NCBI GenBank assembly: GCA_027382625.1
Contig: JAJKFJ010022465.1
Coordinates: 62,001 to 126,000 of the forward strand
DNA length: 64,000 nt
Origin: Tetmemena sp. SeJ-2015
Taxonomy: Eukaryota > Ciliophora > Spirotrichea > Sporadotrichida > Oxytrichidae
Direction: 5' to 3'
How positions within the stretch are numbered: the first letter of the stretch is position 1; each line of letters opens with the position of its first letter. Under the pieces are notes generated by a model. It was not told where the DNA came from. It saw nothing but the letters and a program-made list of their open reading frames with translations, and ran no database searches. Made by a program: the position numbers and the translations under genes. Positions 35,321-45,858 of this stretch are shown here, piece after piece.

Positions 35321-38300
35321 TCACTTGAAGGCAGCATGGATTAGGTTCTTGAGTTCCAGCTCATGAAGCTTTCCGAATCCAGTTGCTGTTGCTGCGGCTG
35401 TAGGTCTGCCTGCGTATGTGATTTCTGTTGGTCTCTTGAGAGATCTCTGGATATTGTGAAGTCTTGGGAGAGCGTAGTGGTAAACTCCTTGATTCTTGGG
35501 TTCTTCTTGGCACCAAACAATCTCTGCATTCTTGAACTTAGCAATCTCTGGGGTAATTGACCTGAAGGGGAAAGGACATAGCTGCTCAACTCTTACGATG
35601 GCAACATCATTTCTGCCTAGCTGAGTTCTAGCCGCCTCTAGATCAAGATGAACTTGACCAGAGCAGAAGATAAGCTTCTTGACCTTCTCAGGAGCGACTA
35701 GGTTTTTGTTATGGTCTTGAATCACTCTTCTGAATCTGAGTCCTTCTCCGAACTCTTCGATGTTGGAGTTGGCTCCAACGTGCTTCAGAAGTTTCTTGGG
35801 AGATGAGACAATTAGGGGCTTTCTGAAGGGTCTGCGGAGTTGGCGTCTAAGTACGTGGAAGAACTGAGCAGAAGTGTAAAATGAGTAATATGAAATAAGT
35901 GGTGGGGTTAACGACTTGCATGTTAACTCTTTGCATGCGTGCACTGTTGTAGTCATCATCAGTAGGAACGCTCTCGTCATCATCACAAAGCTAGAGGTAT
36001 CTCTCAAGTCTGCAAGAAGAATGCTCTGGGCCGTTACCGTCGTAACCATGAGGGAGAAGCATAACAAGACCGTGCTTAACATTCCATTTAGCTTCTCCAG
36101 CTGCAATCATTGTATCAATGATGACTTGGGCCTCATTGGAGAAATCTCCGAATTAAGCCTCCCAAATGGTAAGAGTGTTGGGATGAGTCTGGGCGTAGCC
36201 ATACTCGTAACCAAGGACGGCATACTCAGACAAGTGAGAGTTTGAGATTTGGAAGCGCTTGATTTCAGCATTGGGGATGATGGTGTTCATGGGAATGTAA
36301 GAGGTATCTTTGTTCTAGTTGAAGACAACTGCGTGGCGATGAGAGAAAGTACCTCTCTCCACATCCTGTCCCGACACTCTCACGTGGAATCCTTCGTTGA
36401 TTTTTATACTTAAAAAAGATAAAATTATTTTGAAGTTTTGATTATTGTATAATTGTAATTATAATAAACTTACTATTATTTTAAAGTCTTTTACATATTT
36501 GAATTGATGAGTGAGGCGAAAGCGAGTGCCTCTCCAGTTCCCCAGTCGATGTTCTTGCCCTCAGTGATGCTCTTGAGTCTGTTATCGTAGATCTTCCTCA
36601 CCTGAGGGTGGAACTCTTGGTCGTCGGGGAGAGTGGTAATCTTAACTCCCAACTCCTTCACGATGTTGACGGGGACTCCTGTCTCCTTCAGCTTTCCGTA
36701 CTTCTCAGTCTGTTTAATAGCTTCCCACTCAGGAGACTTCCAGTCTTCAATGTTGAACTTGTGGTTCTTGGATTAGTCGTATGCATGCTGAATCTCAGTA
36801 ACGATCTTTTTCTTCATCTCATCAACCTCTTCTTTGGTCATGGTTCCATTCATAATCATAATCGTATTTATCTTATATTTATTTTATAAGACAATTGGTG
36901 ATGAGCTCTTTTTCGTATTGCTGGGCAATAGGTACCATCTGGGCAACCTTCTTGTACATAAGGGGTTGGGTGAACTGAGGAGCATCCAACTCGTTGTGAC
37001 CCATCTTTCTGTAGCCAATAACATCGATCACAACGTCTTCCTTGAATTTGGTTCTGTACTCGGCTGCAATGGTGAAAACTTTATGCACATCTTCCATGCT
37101 GTCGGCGTTAACGTGGAAGACTGGAGCGTCAATGGCCTTGGCGATGTCAGTGCAGTACATACCTGATCTGGACTTGTGAGGAGTGGTAGTGAATCCAATT
37201 TAGTTGTTTACAACGACGTGAATGGTTCCTCCTACCTTGAAATTAATCAAGTTCTGCATTTGCATCTGTTCGTAAACTATACCTTGGCCGGCAAAAGCTG
37301 CGTCTCCATGGATGATGACTGGCACTACCTTAGCGTGCTCAGTGTCTCCCATTAAGTACTGCTCAGCTCTGGCTCTGCCCATAACAACTGGGTTAACTGC
37401 TTCAAGATAAATTTATTGATGGGAAGGGTTAGCGAGAAGAGTGGAGGTCAGTTTTCTACCGTCTGGGTATTGCTTGGTGTATGAAGTTCCTAAATGGTAC
37501 TTGACATCTCCAGAGAGATTCCAGTCATCTTGGTTGTCAGGCACTCCACCTTGGAATTCGTGGAAGATTTGCTCCAAGGGCTTTCTCACTACGTTAGCGA
37601 GGATGTTGAGTCTGCCTCTGTGGGGCATGCCGATGATTACTTTCTCAACTCCGCTTTCAACGAGAGAATCGAAAGCACTCTTGAGGCCTGGAACGAATGA
37701 CTCGCAACCTTCAGTTCCGAATCTCTTGTGAGTGTTGAATTTGTTCGCAATAAACTTCTGGAACTGGTCGGCCCACATGAGTCTGTCCAGAGTAAGAACC
37801 TTCTTGTCTTTGGGCATCTGTTCGAACTGAAGTCCTTCGAACTTGTCTCTAATCCAGTTGCACTTTTCTCTATCTGGAATATGCATATATTCAACTCCGA
37901 TCTTCCCGCAATCATCAATAGAATTTCAATATATGAACTTCTTAAAATTCAAGATGAATATGCAGATTTGTAGGCATCAATAAGATCCTTGAGTTTCCAG
38001 TTCTTCTTCTTTCTGAGGAGTCCTGCCAATTCGGGTGCATCTACTATGTACTCTTTTTCCAAGTCTGCCTCTGTGAAGCCGTAGCTTTTGTAGTCAACTA
38101 AACGAGTAAGCTAGCTATCTGGTATCTTAAACTTGTGAGCGAAGGTCTCGAAGTGCTTGTAAGTCTCGTGTAGCTTCAAGGGGTCAATGTCAGCAATCAT
38201 GTGCCCATGGGTCATGAACGCTCTGATGAGGAGCATGATCTTGTATGCGTCATGAACTGACTGAGATGACGCTCCTTGTTATCCGAGAGTTTAAAATTAT

Positions 38301-38668
38301 GAAAGGGGAGCGCCTCCGCCCTGTTAAATTAGAGTTAATAATCTCTAGACTGCAGCATCTTGCCCGGTTTACCCAACGGTGGGAGGAAGGGAGAAGGGTT
38401 CTGCGACACCCTTGTCAATGTTCTCGAAGTAGGCCTTCCACGAAGCGTGCACGCTGTTGGGGTCGCGCCTCCACTGATCGTACATCTACTCTGCATAAAC
38501 TGATGAACTGCCGCTAAGGAAACTCTCGTTGGTGAGTGATCCCTAGAGGAGAGCAGGAGTTTGAGTGAAGAATCTCTATTGCATCTTAACGTAAGCATTG
38601 GAGAGTCCGTTGATGGGGGTGCGTCTGGTGGCGAGCAAGGTGGTCTAAAGATATTTCTTATTTAACAT
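35321..38668 (-). CDS. 2-oxoglutarate dehydrogenase E1, mitochondrial, IES-interrupted
   Basis: Thiamine-diphosphate E1 of the 2-oxoglutarate dehydrogenase complex (TCA cycle, mitochondrial matrix). ATG 38668, with an Arg/Lys-rich presequence ('[16 protein letters not shown]'); TGA 35321-35323. Motifs in order: '[19 protein letters not shown]', '[15 protein letters not shown]', '[14 protein letters not shown]', '[14 protein letters not shown]', '[18 protein letters not shown]', '[12 protein letters not shown]', '[17 protein letters not shown]', C-terminal 'IHAAFK'. Six removable segments (25, 107, 46, 12, 62 and 42 bp) restore one frame of about 1017 residues, normal for the family. TAG and TAA occur as Gln in the N-terminal part. 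Start chosen because it is the first ATG before the presequence and sequence upstream turns AT-rich. Confidence 0.95.
35877..35901 (-). other. 25-bp IES in OGDH, pointer CACTT
   Basis: aagtg at 35872-35876 and 35897-35901. Removal gives Asn-Pro-Thr-Thr-Ser-Ala-Gln-Phe-Phe-His, matching the family. Confidence 0.85.
36402..36508 (-). other. 107-bp IES in OGDH, pointer ATCAA
   Basis: ttgat at 36397-36401 and 36504-36508. Removal joins 'ALAFASLI' to '[16 protein letters not shown]'. Confidence 0.85.
36851..36896 (-). other. 46-bp IES in OGDH, pointer AAT
   Basis: att at 36848-36850 and 36894-36896. Removal joins 'YEKELITN' to '[11 protein letters not shown]'. Confidence 0.8.
37407..37418 (-). 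other. 12-bp in-frame insert in OGDH, possible micro-IES
   Basis: On the minus strand, 12 AT-rich bases including a TAA lie between the codons of the conserved 'NPSH' and '[10 protein letters not shown]'. Removal restores the family sequence exactly. AT at both ends could be a 2-bp pointer. As it is in frame, a four-residue insertion cannot be excluded. Confidence 0.55.
37921..37982 (-). other. 62-bp IES in OGDH, 8-bp pointer TATTGATG
   Basis: catcaata at 37913-37920 and 37975-37982. Removal joins 'WKLKDLID' to '[14 protein letters not shown]'. Confidence 0.88.
38276..38317 (-). other. 42-bp IES in OGDH, pointer GGAG
   Basis: ctcc at 38272-38275 and 38314-38317. Removal joins 'LLTLIQQGG' to '[13 protein letters not shown]'. 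Unusually GC-rich at its left side for an IES. Confidence 0.75.
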
Positions 38669-39101
38669 GGTTTAATAAATTATTATTGCTTCCTCCGATG
38701 GAAAATCCTAAATAGTGATGTAAGTGCAAATAAAAAGTCACTGTAAATTATTTATACCCACTCTCCTCACTTACATCTATCAATCACTCCCGATTATCTT
38801 ATTTAACCAAACTCTCGCTAACTAAATCATAACACATGAATTTAGCAATCATAATCAAATAAATTTAATTCACGGATCGTAAACAAAGAGATAAAACTTA
38901 TATGATTTATATTTTAGTTTTATGGATTTATTATAAAAAAACTAAATATGTTACCATAAATTGCAAACTCTTTATCGCCAAATAGAAAGCCGCAAAAGAA
39001 AAAGTCTAAAATTAAACTATCTCTTAAAATGAAGGAACATCTTTTAACGGGCTTAGATAACAATACAACCGATTGACCAAATAAGCAAGAAGACTCTTTC
39101 T
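38669..39101. other. upstream region of OGDH, partly coding-like near the transposon
   Basis: AT-rich leader, then 38985-39100 on the plus strand has coding-like frames ('KSKIKLSLKMKEHLLTGLD') running toward the transposon. These may be an MDS of the gene that resumes at 40976. A TGA lies in the best frame, so it is not certain. Confidence 0.4.
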
Positions 39102-39510
39102 ATTATAGGATGAATACGAATGCTTTATCGTGAATTGTTTTTCCTCTAAAATAACTGCCAAAATTTACCCCTTGCTGTAATTGGGTTTTGATACACAAAT
39201 TTATATTTCCATAAACACATTTTTTAGTCTGCATGTGAGAAAAACATTTTCATCTTTTGAGTCTTTCTAGCTTGCTTTATCTAAAACTCTTTCAGTGCAT
39301 TCTACCTGCTCAAAATCTTATCACACTGCTCTCTAATCAGGCTACTTCTCCTTGTTCTTTTTATCCAGGCATGATTTACAGATTTACGTCTCAGATCCCT
39401 TCTCAAAGCTTTCTAATGTTTTTAAAGAAAGGCATTCCTCATCCTTCAGTTGTTTGTGTTTCTATGCCTACTCTGCTCTTTGATTATATCTATATGCAGC
39501 ATCAGCTAAG

Positions 39511-39879
39511 CTATATAATGAAGAATAGGCTTTCTCTTGGAATAACTAGAAAAACTTTTATGGAATTCAAAAGTACGCAAAATGTACCCCGCCAATTCGC
39601 ACCAATGACCTCACATCTATTGATACCAATTGACCCCGCCAATTCGCACCATCTAACGCAGATTATTTGAAGGTACCCCGATAAAATAGGGAACTTACTT
39701 TCTGAACACGCTTCACACTGGCCTCCATAGCACCTCTGGTACGTGATTTCCTGCTTCGATCCTGTTACATTCAAATACCTTTTGATGTGCCTGCTCTTTT
39801 GACTTCCTGATATAGGCTTCAGTATAAAGCATCCCTTGAAACAGCAAGGCTTGTAGAAAGCGCCGCTCTTATATTTCAA
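39511..39879 (-). CDS. Cys-rich ORF in the transposon
   Basis: Minus-strand frame with 'FYKPCCFKGCFILKPISGS' and 'YQRCYGGQCEACSESK', five or more cysteines in a zinc-finger-like spacing, then sequence translated from the repeated 17-mer ('WCELAGSIG'). Upstream, 39900-40205 has a basic ORF ('MLQIKSRKMIFMKALKK'), possibly the same protein after a frameshift. Family unknown; probably a transposon DNA-binding protein. Confidence 0.4.
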   Translation of the reverse strand: MKYKSGAFYKPCCFKGCFILKPISGSQKSRHIKRYLNVTGSKQEITYQRCYGGQCEACSESKFPILSGYLQIICVRWCELAGSIGINRCEVIGANWRGTFCVLLNSIKVFLVIPRESLFFII

Positions 39880-40242
39880 TACCTTCGTGAACTGCTTGCC
39901 TAGGCCAAATTTACCTTTGCTTGAATCTTTTGAAAGGCTTGGCTAAGGTACATCAAGTTCCATCTCCTCTCTCTTTGATGAGAACTTTGGCTAGCTGACC
40001 TCATTGTTTCTTTTCTTTGAATAGATGTCCCTACTTTTTTAAGTGCTTTCATGAATATCATCTTTCTCGATTTGATTTGAAGCATCACTCTTCGGAAATC
40101 TGCGGCTTGAGTAGAGACTTCCTTTTTCTTGCAGGTGGCTGCGAACCCTCTCAGTCTTGAATGCCAACGACCTAGGAGCTGCCTTCCCACTACTAACTGT
40201 TTCATTTAGCACTATATTTGAATGGTGCGAATTGGCGGGAAT

Positions 40243-40850
40243 TCATTTTAATTCAATCTTCGCTCTGGCTCTCACCCGAACCTCGTCCCTATCTAATGAC
40301 ACATAACCTTCCTTCAGTGGCAGCCAAGGCTTCTATACCTAAGCTCGGTATTACGAGTAAAACCCATTCTGGTGAAGGACCCCGCTCGGCAACACACCTT
40401 GTTCTTCTGAGGCATAAAGGTTATGCTCCTTCAGTTCTAATACACCTTTCACTTCATGTATTGCTCCACATCTTGAATGAACTCCTTCACAAAGCCTTAT
40501 CCCTAAAATCCTATCCTCGTTGCAATGTGAAGGATGTAGCAACATAGGTCATTCGCAAGGTCCCCTATGAAGAAGGCAGCTGCTAACACTGGCCCTTTGA
40601 TATTGCGCTGAACCAGTTTACTCTTGGCAGCAATGTGCCAGTTCGAGAGCTCCTCAAAGTCAATGCTCGAGTAATCCCATTCATCTTTGAAAAATTCATG
40701 GGCAGTTAGATGCCTGAGTCTTTCAAGATTTGCTTCAGATAGAATAGGAATATCTGCTCTTAAAGAACTGCGAAGGCCCCGACTATATTATGGAAGCAGA
40801 GACGTTGAGAGGAAGTCGCCGAAACTCTTGATGCTCTATCTCTGTTGCTA
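40243..40850 (-). CDS. transposon ORF, frame-shifted
   Basis: First frame (to TGA 40448-40450) reads 'ANLERLRHLTAHEFFKDEW', 'LSNWHIAAKSKLVQRNIKG' and 'LCCYILHIATRIGFQGQGF'. The next, shifted frame reads 'VKGVLELKEHNLYASEEQG' and 'LDRDEVRVRARAKIELK' to a TGA. Both are well-biased, so a small IES or a frameshift lies near 40450. I do not recognise it. Confidence 0.45.
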
Positions 40851-40975
40851 GGAGTCTTTCCATTTAGTTTTTTATCTACTGAAACCCCAAATTATAATTA
40901 AGAATAAGCAATTAAATAGCTGTTATTTTAGAGGAAAAACAATTCACGATAAAGCATTCGTATTCATCCTATAAT

Positions 40976-43195
40976 TACCTGGAGGGGCCTAAGACATGGA
41001 GAACTTCAAGAGAATATAGAGAGAGGCTGTTATCTAACTTAGGATATTATTTTAAAAGGAAAAGTAAAGAGAATCCTAAGAAATCCTTGAGGAATACTGC
41101 TAAGCCTTTAAACTTTTCAACTATGATACAGAATAACTCATCTGCAATTATAATCCAGCCATCAGTGCCTCATATACACTTAGGTAGTATGATTTCACAA
41201 CCTTCTTCAGCTATCTTGAACATTCCGTTACATTAAATTGAGTAAATTGCACCAGGGACTGCCACTAATTCCAGTTCTTACAGACTTGACTTAATGCAGT
41301 CACTTGAGGCTTCTTCTCCTGCAATGGCTCTAAATGCAGCAGAGATGACTAAACTTTAGTAAGAAATTGTAAGTATCCAAGAATAAATAAAGCAGGGCTC
41401 AAGCTTTGACTACAGAAGTGTTTACAAAGAGTACAAAGAGAGAACTGTCGGAGCTGCAAATTTCAATCTCAAAGGAGACAAAAAGCAAAAATAAATCAAG
41501 ATAAACGAGATTAAACTACAAGAGCTTGATAAGAAACATTAAGAAATCATAGAGGAGAGGGTTTCTCCACTACCTTAATAACACCCATCGTCCTAATCTT
41601 AGACGTCATCTTCTAGTAAATTCAAAGATTACTCTGCTCTTGCAATCAGGAATCCAATGTAGTATTTTTAATCCTAGAAACAGTGTAGGAGATCCAACTC
41701 CTATAAATAGACAACTCAACTTTGGAGGAGAGCCACACAGCCCAATCCTCATAAGCAACCAGAGTGAAATATTCAGAGAAGGAAGTCATCTCAAAAGTGG
41801 AGCTTAAAACTCTTAAATATACTTAAAGTCTTCAAAGGAACGGACTCCACTTGGGAGTAATACCACAAACAGTAATATAGCCAAAGCTCTTGAGGGAAGC
41901 TAGGTAGTCACTCCAAAGCACTCTAATTTCAGAAATTACCTAAACAAGAACAGCAGGTATGCACTAAATCTTAAAATTAACGAGGACATTTAAGAAAAGC
42001 CAAATGAAGAGCATGATGTGCAGTAGCTTCCACTTCTAAAAAGCATGAGTCTTCAAAATTGTGCCTTTAAATGTTGTTTTCTAAAATTCACCTGTAAGAA
42101 CAGATGAAATGAACAAGACTATGCTAAATTTGCCAAGTATCAGAGTGAGTAAGGACTCTCAATCTCACAGCATAGATGCTGACAAGTTCATCCCATAGTT
42201 GAGCAGCAATTATCGATCACCTACACAATCAGGAAGCCTCAATAAGGTTTTGGTATATGAAGTATAAGAATCACTTTGTTGCAGAGCAAGAATAAATCTT
42301 TGCAGAACCTTCTAAGATTGAATTGGAGGCTTAAGCTACTATAAAAGGAAACTTCTTTAATCTTCACAAGAAAAAGATGATGGAGCAGAAAATGGAAGAT
42401 ATGAAAAAGAGGCAATAACTAGATGATGAGATGAAACTAAGAATGCTCCAAAGGGCCAAGTTGCTTGTAAGCATCAAATCATTTTTGTAAAGTATAAATA
42501 TAGAAATAAAGTTTAGCAAATGAGTAGCTCATAGGATTGATAGAGGATAGTATAGAACTCAGCAACAAGGACTCAGACCTTATCATTTTTACCAAAAACT
42601 TCTATTTATGCTTCATTTAATATATAGAATTTCAAAAAAAATTTTTTTAAAGAAAAAAATTTTAATAAATAGCACTTTTATTCTGCAATCTTTTTTCAAA
42701 ATTTTAAATTTTGAAAATCGTTATATTTTGTTTAAAAAAAAAAAAAAAGATAGCTAAAAAAAATTTTTAATACAATTTTAGTTCCAAAAATTTTTTAAAA
42801 AATATAAAATTAAAATTTTAAAAAATAATTCATTCAAAAAAAAGTTTACTATTTAGGTCTGATATTTTTAAATATTTATTATTCTCTAAGAAAAAATTTT
42901 TATAGTTTTTTTTTAATTTAAAGTTTCGTTAATTTTACCGCACTTATTTTATAAAAATGATAGCTTTGAGCAATTCATATATTTTATTATGAGATATTTC
43001 AGCTAAAAATGTGCATTTTTCATTTTTAATAAATAAATTGAATGATAAATTATTATTGAGCTAGATTAGAATGGGAAGCAAATAAGCCCGTCGAATTATG
43101 ATTTCAAGAATATAAAGAGTTTGAATGCAAGTCTGAATAGAACGTTAGCAAGGAACTACAATTCTCACGCTGCTTCCACTAAGAGAGACCTCTGA
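40976..43195 (+). CDS. hypothetical Ser/Gln-rich coiled-coil gene, IES-interrupted
   Basis: Coding-like sequence starts immediately at the transposon end ('YLEGPKTWRTSREYRERLL') and continues 'SSAIIIQPSVPHIHLGSM', 'IVSIQEQIKQGSSFDYRS' and 'IKINEIKLQELDKKHQEII'. A 19-bp IES (41656-41674, pointer AATCC) restores the frame to 'RNSVGDPTPINRQLNFGGE'. Later blocks read 'MNKTMLNLPSIRVSKDS' and 'KKKMMEQKMEDMKKRQQLD'. The AT-rich 42520-43060 separates these from a final block 'YDFKNIKSLNASLNRTLA' ending at TGA 43193-43195. The last helix-rich part is a coiled coil; the family is unknown. The N-terminus may lie upstream of the transposon, which would then act as an IES. Confidence 0.6.
41656..41674 (+). 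other. 19-bp IES, pointer AATCC
   Basis: AATCC at 41651-41655 and 41670-41674. Removal joins 'KDYSALAIRNP' to 'RNSVGDPTPINRQ' in frame. Confidence 0.65.
42520..43060. other. very AT-rich IES-like spacer with A/T runs
   Basis: Runs such as 14 consecutive A and repeated 'aaatttttt' blocks. It separates two coding blocks of the same plus-strand gene. No gene inside. Confidence 0.55.
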
Positions 43196-43292
43196 CTTAT
43201 TTCATTTTAAATTATACATCTAAATTTTCCAATAGCTTATTAACATTTGAAATTATTATGCTTTTAAATTAAAATATAACTATCAAAATTGA

Positions 43293-44825
43293 ATGGAGAA
43301 AGAATTACTGCTCTTGCTAGGAGATTTAGTACAAGACTTAAACCTCTCTGAAATAGCAAGCTAGGGTGATTTATATGAACTTTTGAAAAAAGAATACCAA
43401 ACTGATCAAAAGGCATACGATAGAATTAATAACCTTAGTATCTTAAGTGTAAAAGAACTATCAAGAAAGTTACAGGCAACAATAACCATAGTTTAGACGC
43501 CGATAAATAAAGAGACCATTATGCTTTCAATCACATCACTATAATTAATTTATCTTGTAGAAGGTGTAAGGTTTGATAAAAACTGATCCGGAGCAGCTAG
43601 CTCAAATTATTTTACAAACTCAGGATCAGCAGCAGATGCATAAGTATCAAATGCAAAATGATCCCTTCGCAGCTCTCTATGGATTAGATGAATAGCTAGA
43701 CGAGGAGTTGCAGCATAGAAATTAAAACAACTTCGGCAACAGTTTCTTATATATTAAAATATAGTTTTTAAGAAGACGTTTTCCTGCTACCATATGATTA
43801 GAACTAAGCATTTAGCGACTTCAGGTTAGGATGAACTGGGAATAGCAATCGTCAACTCTGAAACAAATCTTCATAACTATGATTAAGAAAATATGCCTAA
43901 CTCAGATGTAGTAAGCTAGCAATCATAGTCTTTCAATCTTATTAAAAGACAAGTCAAGAATTAGAAGCAAATTCAAAGTGCAAAGTAGTCCGTCTTAACC
44001 ACTCATTAATATTTTCATATTATTATATTCACCTTTGAGTAATAGTATCAGAGTAGTGAGTTATTCAAAATTGAGCAGACCATAACTAATCCTACTTTAA
44101 AGTCTGCACTTAAACTAAGTAGAGTTAAGATGATAGAATATGCTTCAATAGTTCAAAATAGCTAATTCACTTCCTTCTTTTCCTCTTTTACACACAATAT
44201 AGAGAACTTCTTAGCAGCAATATAAACAAATGATGTTGAAGAAGGATTGAAAATGCTCCCTGAAATTAAAGAAATCGTTAAGTATGCTTTTGATAATATG
44301 ATAATAGAAGCACTTATTGGTGTTAGCAAACTTTATGACTAAATTATAGGAATCATCGTCAAAAGTGAAATAGTTTTGAAAATTACACTCGAATCTATAC
44401 TCAAATAGGAGATAAACTTTTGGAATTATCTAACTAATCCTTCTTGTTTACTTTTCGAGAAAGCTTTTGAGAATGGATTAATATTCACATTAACTGATAA
44501 GTCTCTTATCAATAAATACTTTAAGAGAAGGTCTTTTAGAAAAGTAATTTCAAAAAAACTCTAACAAAATAACTTCCTTAGAATTTGCTAAGACTTCCTA
44601 ACAAACCATACAGACTCATTGCATGGAGTAAAACATATTTTTAAGATGGTATTAATCAAATTAAGATGGAATTAAGATTATACAAAAGAATGTTTATTTA
44701 TTTTCGAAGAGTCTTTATATTTAATTAGATAATTTGAACATCATTTAAGAACTTAAAATATATAAAACTATTTATCATAATTTTAAAATTAAATTCTATT
44801 CATAAATATTATACTTCAAATATGA
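43293..44825 (+). CDS. hypothetical helical-repeat-like protein, IES-interrupted
   Basis: ATG 43293 opens 'MEKELLLLLGDLVQDLNLS' and runs about 95 codons. A second frame at 43570-43760 gives 'TDPEQLAQIILQTQDQQQ' and 'NDPFAALYGLDEQLDEELQ'. A third, uninterrupted from 43785 to TGA 44823-44825, is about 340 codons ('MIEYASIVQNSQFTSFF', 'LKMLPEIKEIVKYAFDNM', 'WNYLTNPSCLLFEKAFE'). The Leu-rich helical pattern resembles alpha-solenoids, but no family is recognised. The two frame changes lie in AT-rich sequence and probably mark short IESs. Confidence 0.6.
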
Positions 44826-45180
44826 ATTCACTAAGGATGTTCATTAAGAACTTAGCTTAGTTCTCTAATCACCTATTATACTATAAAATGCTGAAGTTAA
44901 GGAAGAGTTTGACACTATAATTTAAAGATTTAATTACTAATTTTAAATTTGAAACTTACATATTATATTAGCGAAATAAAATTGGAGTGTAATCGATCGG
45001 ATTAAAAATTAAAACATTCTATTTGCATTTTGCTATATGTTGTTCTAAAATTTATAGATTAGCATATTATTAAATAAGTAGATTAAAAAATAAGTAATGT
45101 AATGTTCATTAAAATAAAAATAGCAAAATCAAATTTTTTGATTATTTTAACTATAATCGTTTTGATAATAAAAAACTTTA

Positions 45181-45779
45181 ATGTCTTAATTGGATGCCTC
45201 GCTAACAGATAATGACCCTCCCTTTTTAGGAGACTCTCTATTTAGAGTGAATAAGAATGTTTCAACGCAGTCAATAATGAGTGATGTGAGAGAGTTCTTG
45301 CTTTTGTTCTTTGGAGCAGGCTGGTCCCTTCAATCATAGGCTGTAGCTTCCTAGTTGAGAACGCTTTTGAACGACATCAATGAAGATTAACATTCATTTT
45401 TTAGAGAAGATGGGAACATATTTATAATCTAACTAATTAAACAGAGTATTCGAAGTGGTGTACATTTCAAACGACGAAAGCGAGGAAGAGTACTTTAAGT
45501 TCTACGATCAGTTTTAAAACCATATAAATTCATTTAAAGTACTTTGGCCAAAACAGCCAGGGTGCAAACGGGTGTGCAATTCCTTTTAATGACCCTAGAA
45601 TATTGAAACTACGTGCGTAGTACAACATAGATTGTGTGCCCGTGGTGATTGTTCTAGACAGGAACTAAGACGTCGTTTCTTTGGATGGGACTCCTGAGGT
45701 TTCTAATCTCCATCCTGAGGTTACAAGAACAGCTTTTTATTTTAGTGTGGATTCAAATGCTCAAGAGCAGGATGAATGA
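45181..45779 (+). CDS. nucleoredoxin/tryparedoxin-like protein lacking active-site Cys
   Basis: ATG 45181 to TGA 45777-45779. Two IESs (45407-45446, pointer AGAG, 40 bp; 45520-45538, pointer AAA, 19 bp) give 179 aa in one frame. Thioredoxin-fold landmarks: 'REFLLLFFGAGWSLQSQ' where the family has a Trp-Cys-x-x-Cys site, 'VFEVVYISNDESEEEYFKF', 'CAIPFNDPRILKLRAQYNI' and the cis-Pro region 'DCVPVVIVLDRNQDVV'. The active site here is Trp-Ser-Leu-Gln-Ser, so both redox cysteines are replaced and disulfide chemistry is unlikely. It may be a structural or binding derivative. The domain assignment is firm from pattern; the role is unknown. Confidence 0.8.
45407..45446 (+). other. 40-bp IES, pointer AGAG
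   Basis: AGAG at 45403-45406 and 45443-45446. Removal joins 'NEDQHSFFR' to 'VFEVVYISND'. Confidence 0.7.
45520..45538 (+). other. 19-bp IES, pointer AAA
   Basis: AAA at 45517-45519 and 45536-45538. Removal joins 'FKFYDQFQ' to 'KYFGQNSQGANGCAIPF'. Confidence 0.6.
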
Positions 45780-45858
45780 GTGATAATCAAGTACCTCCCA
45801 AATTAATATATGAAAACTTCTAAGACTATTCTATAATTATAATAAATTAATTTAATAA

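Larger units (their letters stand above)
39102..40975. mobile_element. 1.87-kb transposon with perfect 54-bp terminal inverted repeats
   Basis: 39102-39155 and 40922-40975 are exact reverse complements (tips 'attataggatgaatacgaat'). Perfect identity implies a recent insertion. The interior is richer in GC and has minus-strand ORFs (39511-39879 Cys-rich, 40243-40850) but no catalytic triad I can identify. A 17-mer, 'cccgccaattcgcacca', occurs twice direct (39587-39604, 39634-39651) and once inverted (40223-40239) and could be a protein-binding site or a nested element's ends. No convincing target duplication; ATTA/TAAT borders are self-complementary. Confidence 0.8.

Noticed and set aside
35321..36106. 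A separate 261-residue protein with an N-terminal signal-like sequence
   Set aside because: Its first third is an artefact of reading through a 25-bp IES in the wrong frame; the rest is the C-terminal part of OGDH.
14564..38668. Scrambled or inverted MDS order
   Set aside because: In every gene with a recognisable family (SHMT, OGDH, GSTs, nucleoredoxin) the segments are in linear order and on one strand.
39257..39670. 137-codon plus-strand ORF inside the transposon
   Set aside because: Low-complexity Leu/Ser composition, and it overlaps better-biased minus-strand frames of the element; probably a shadow.
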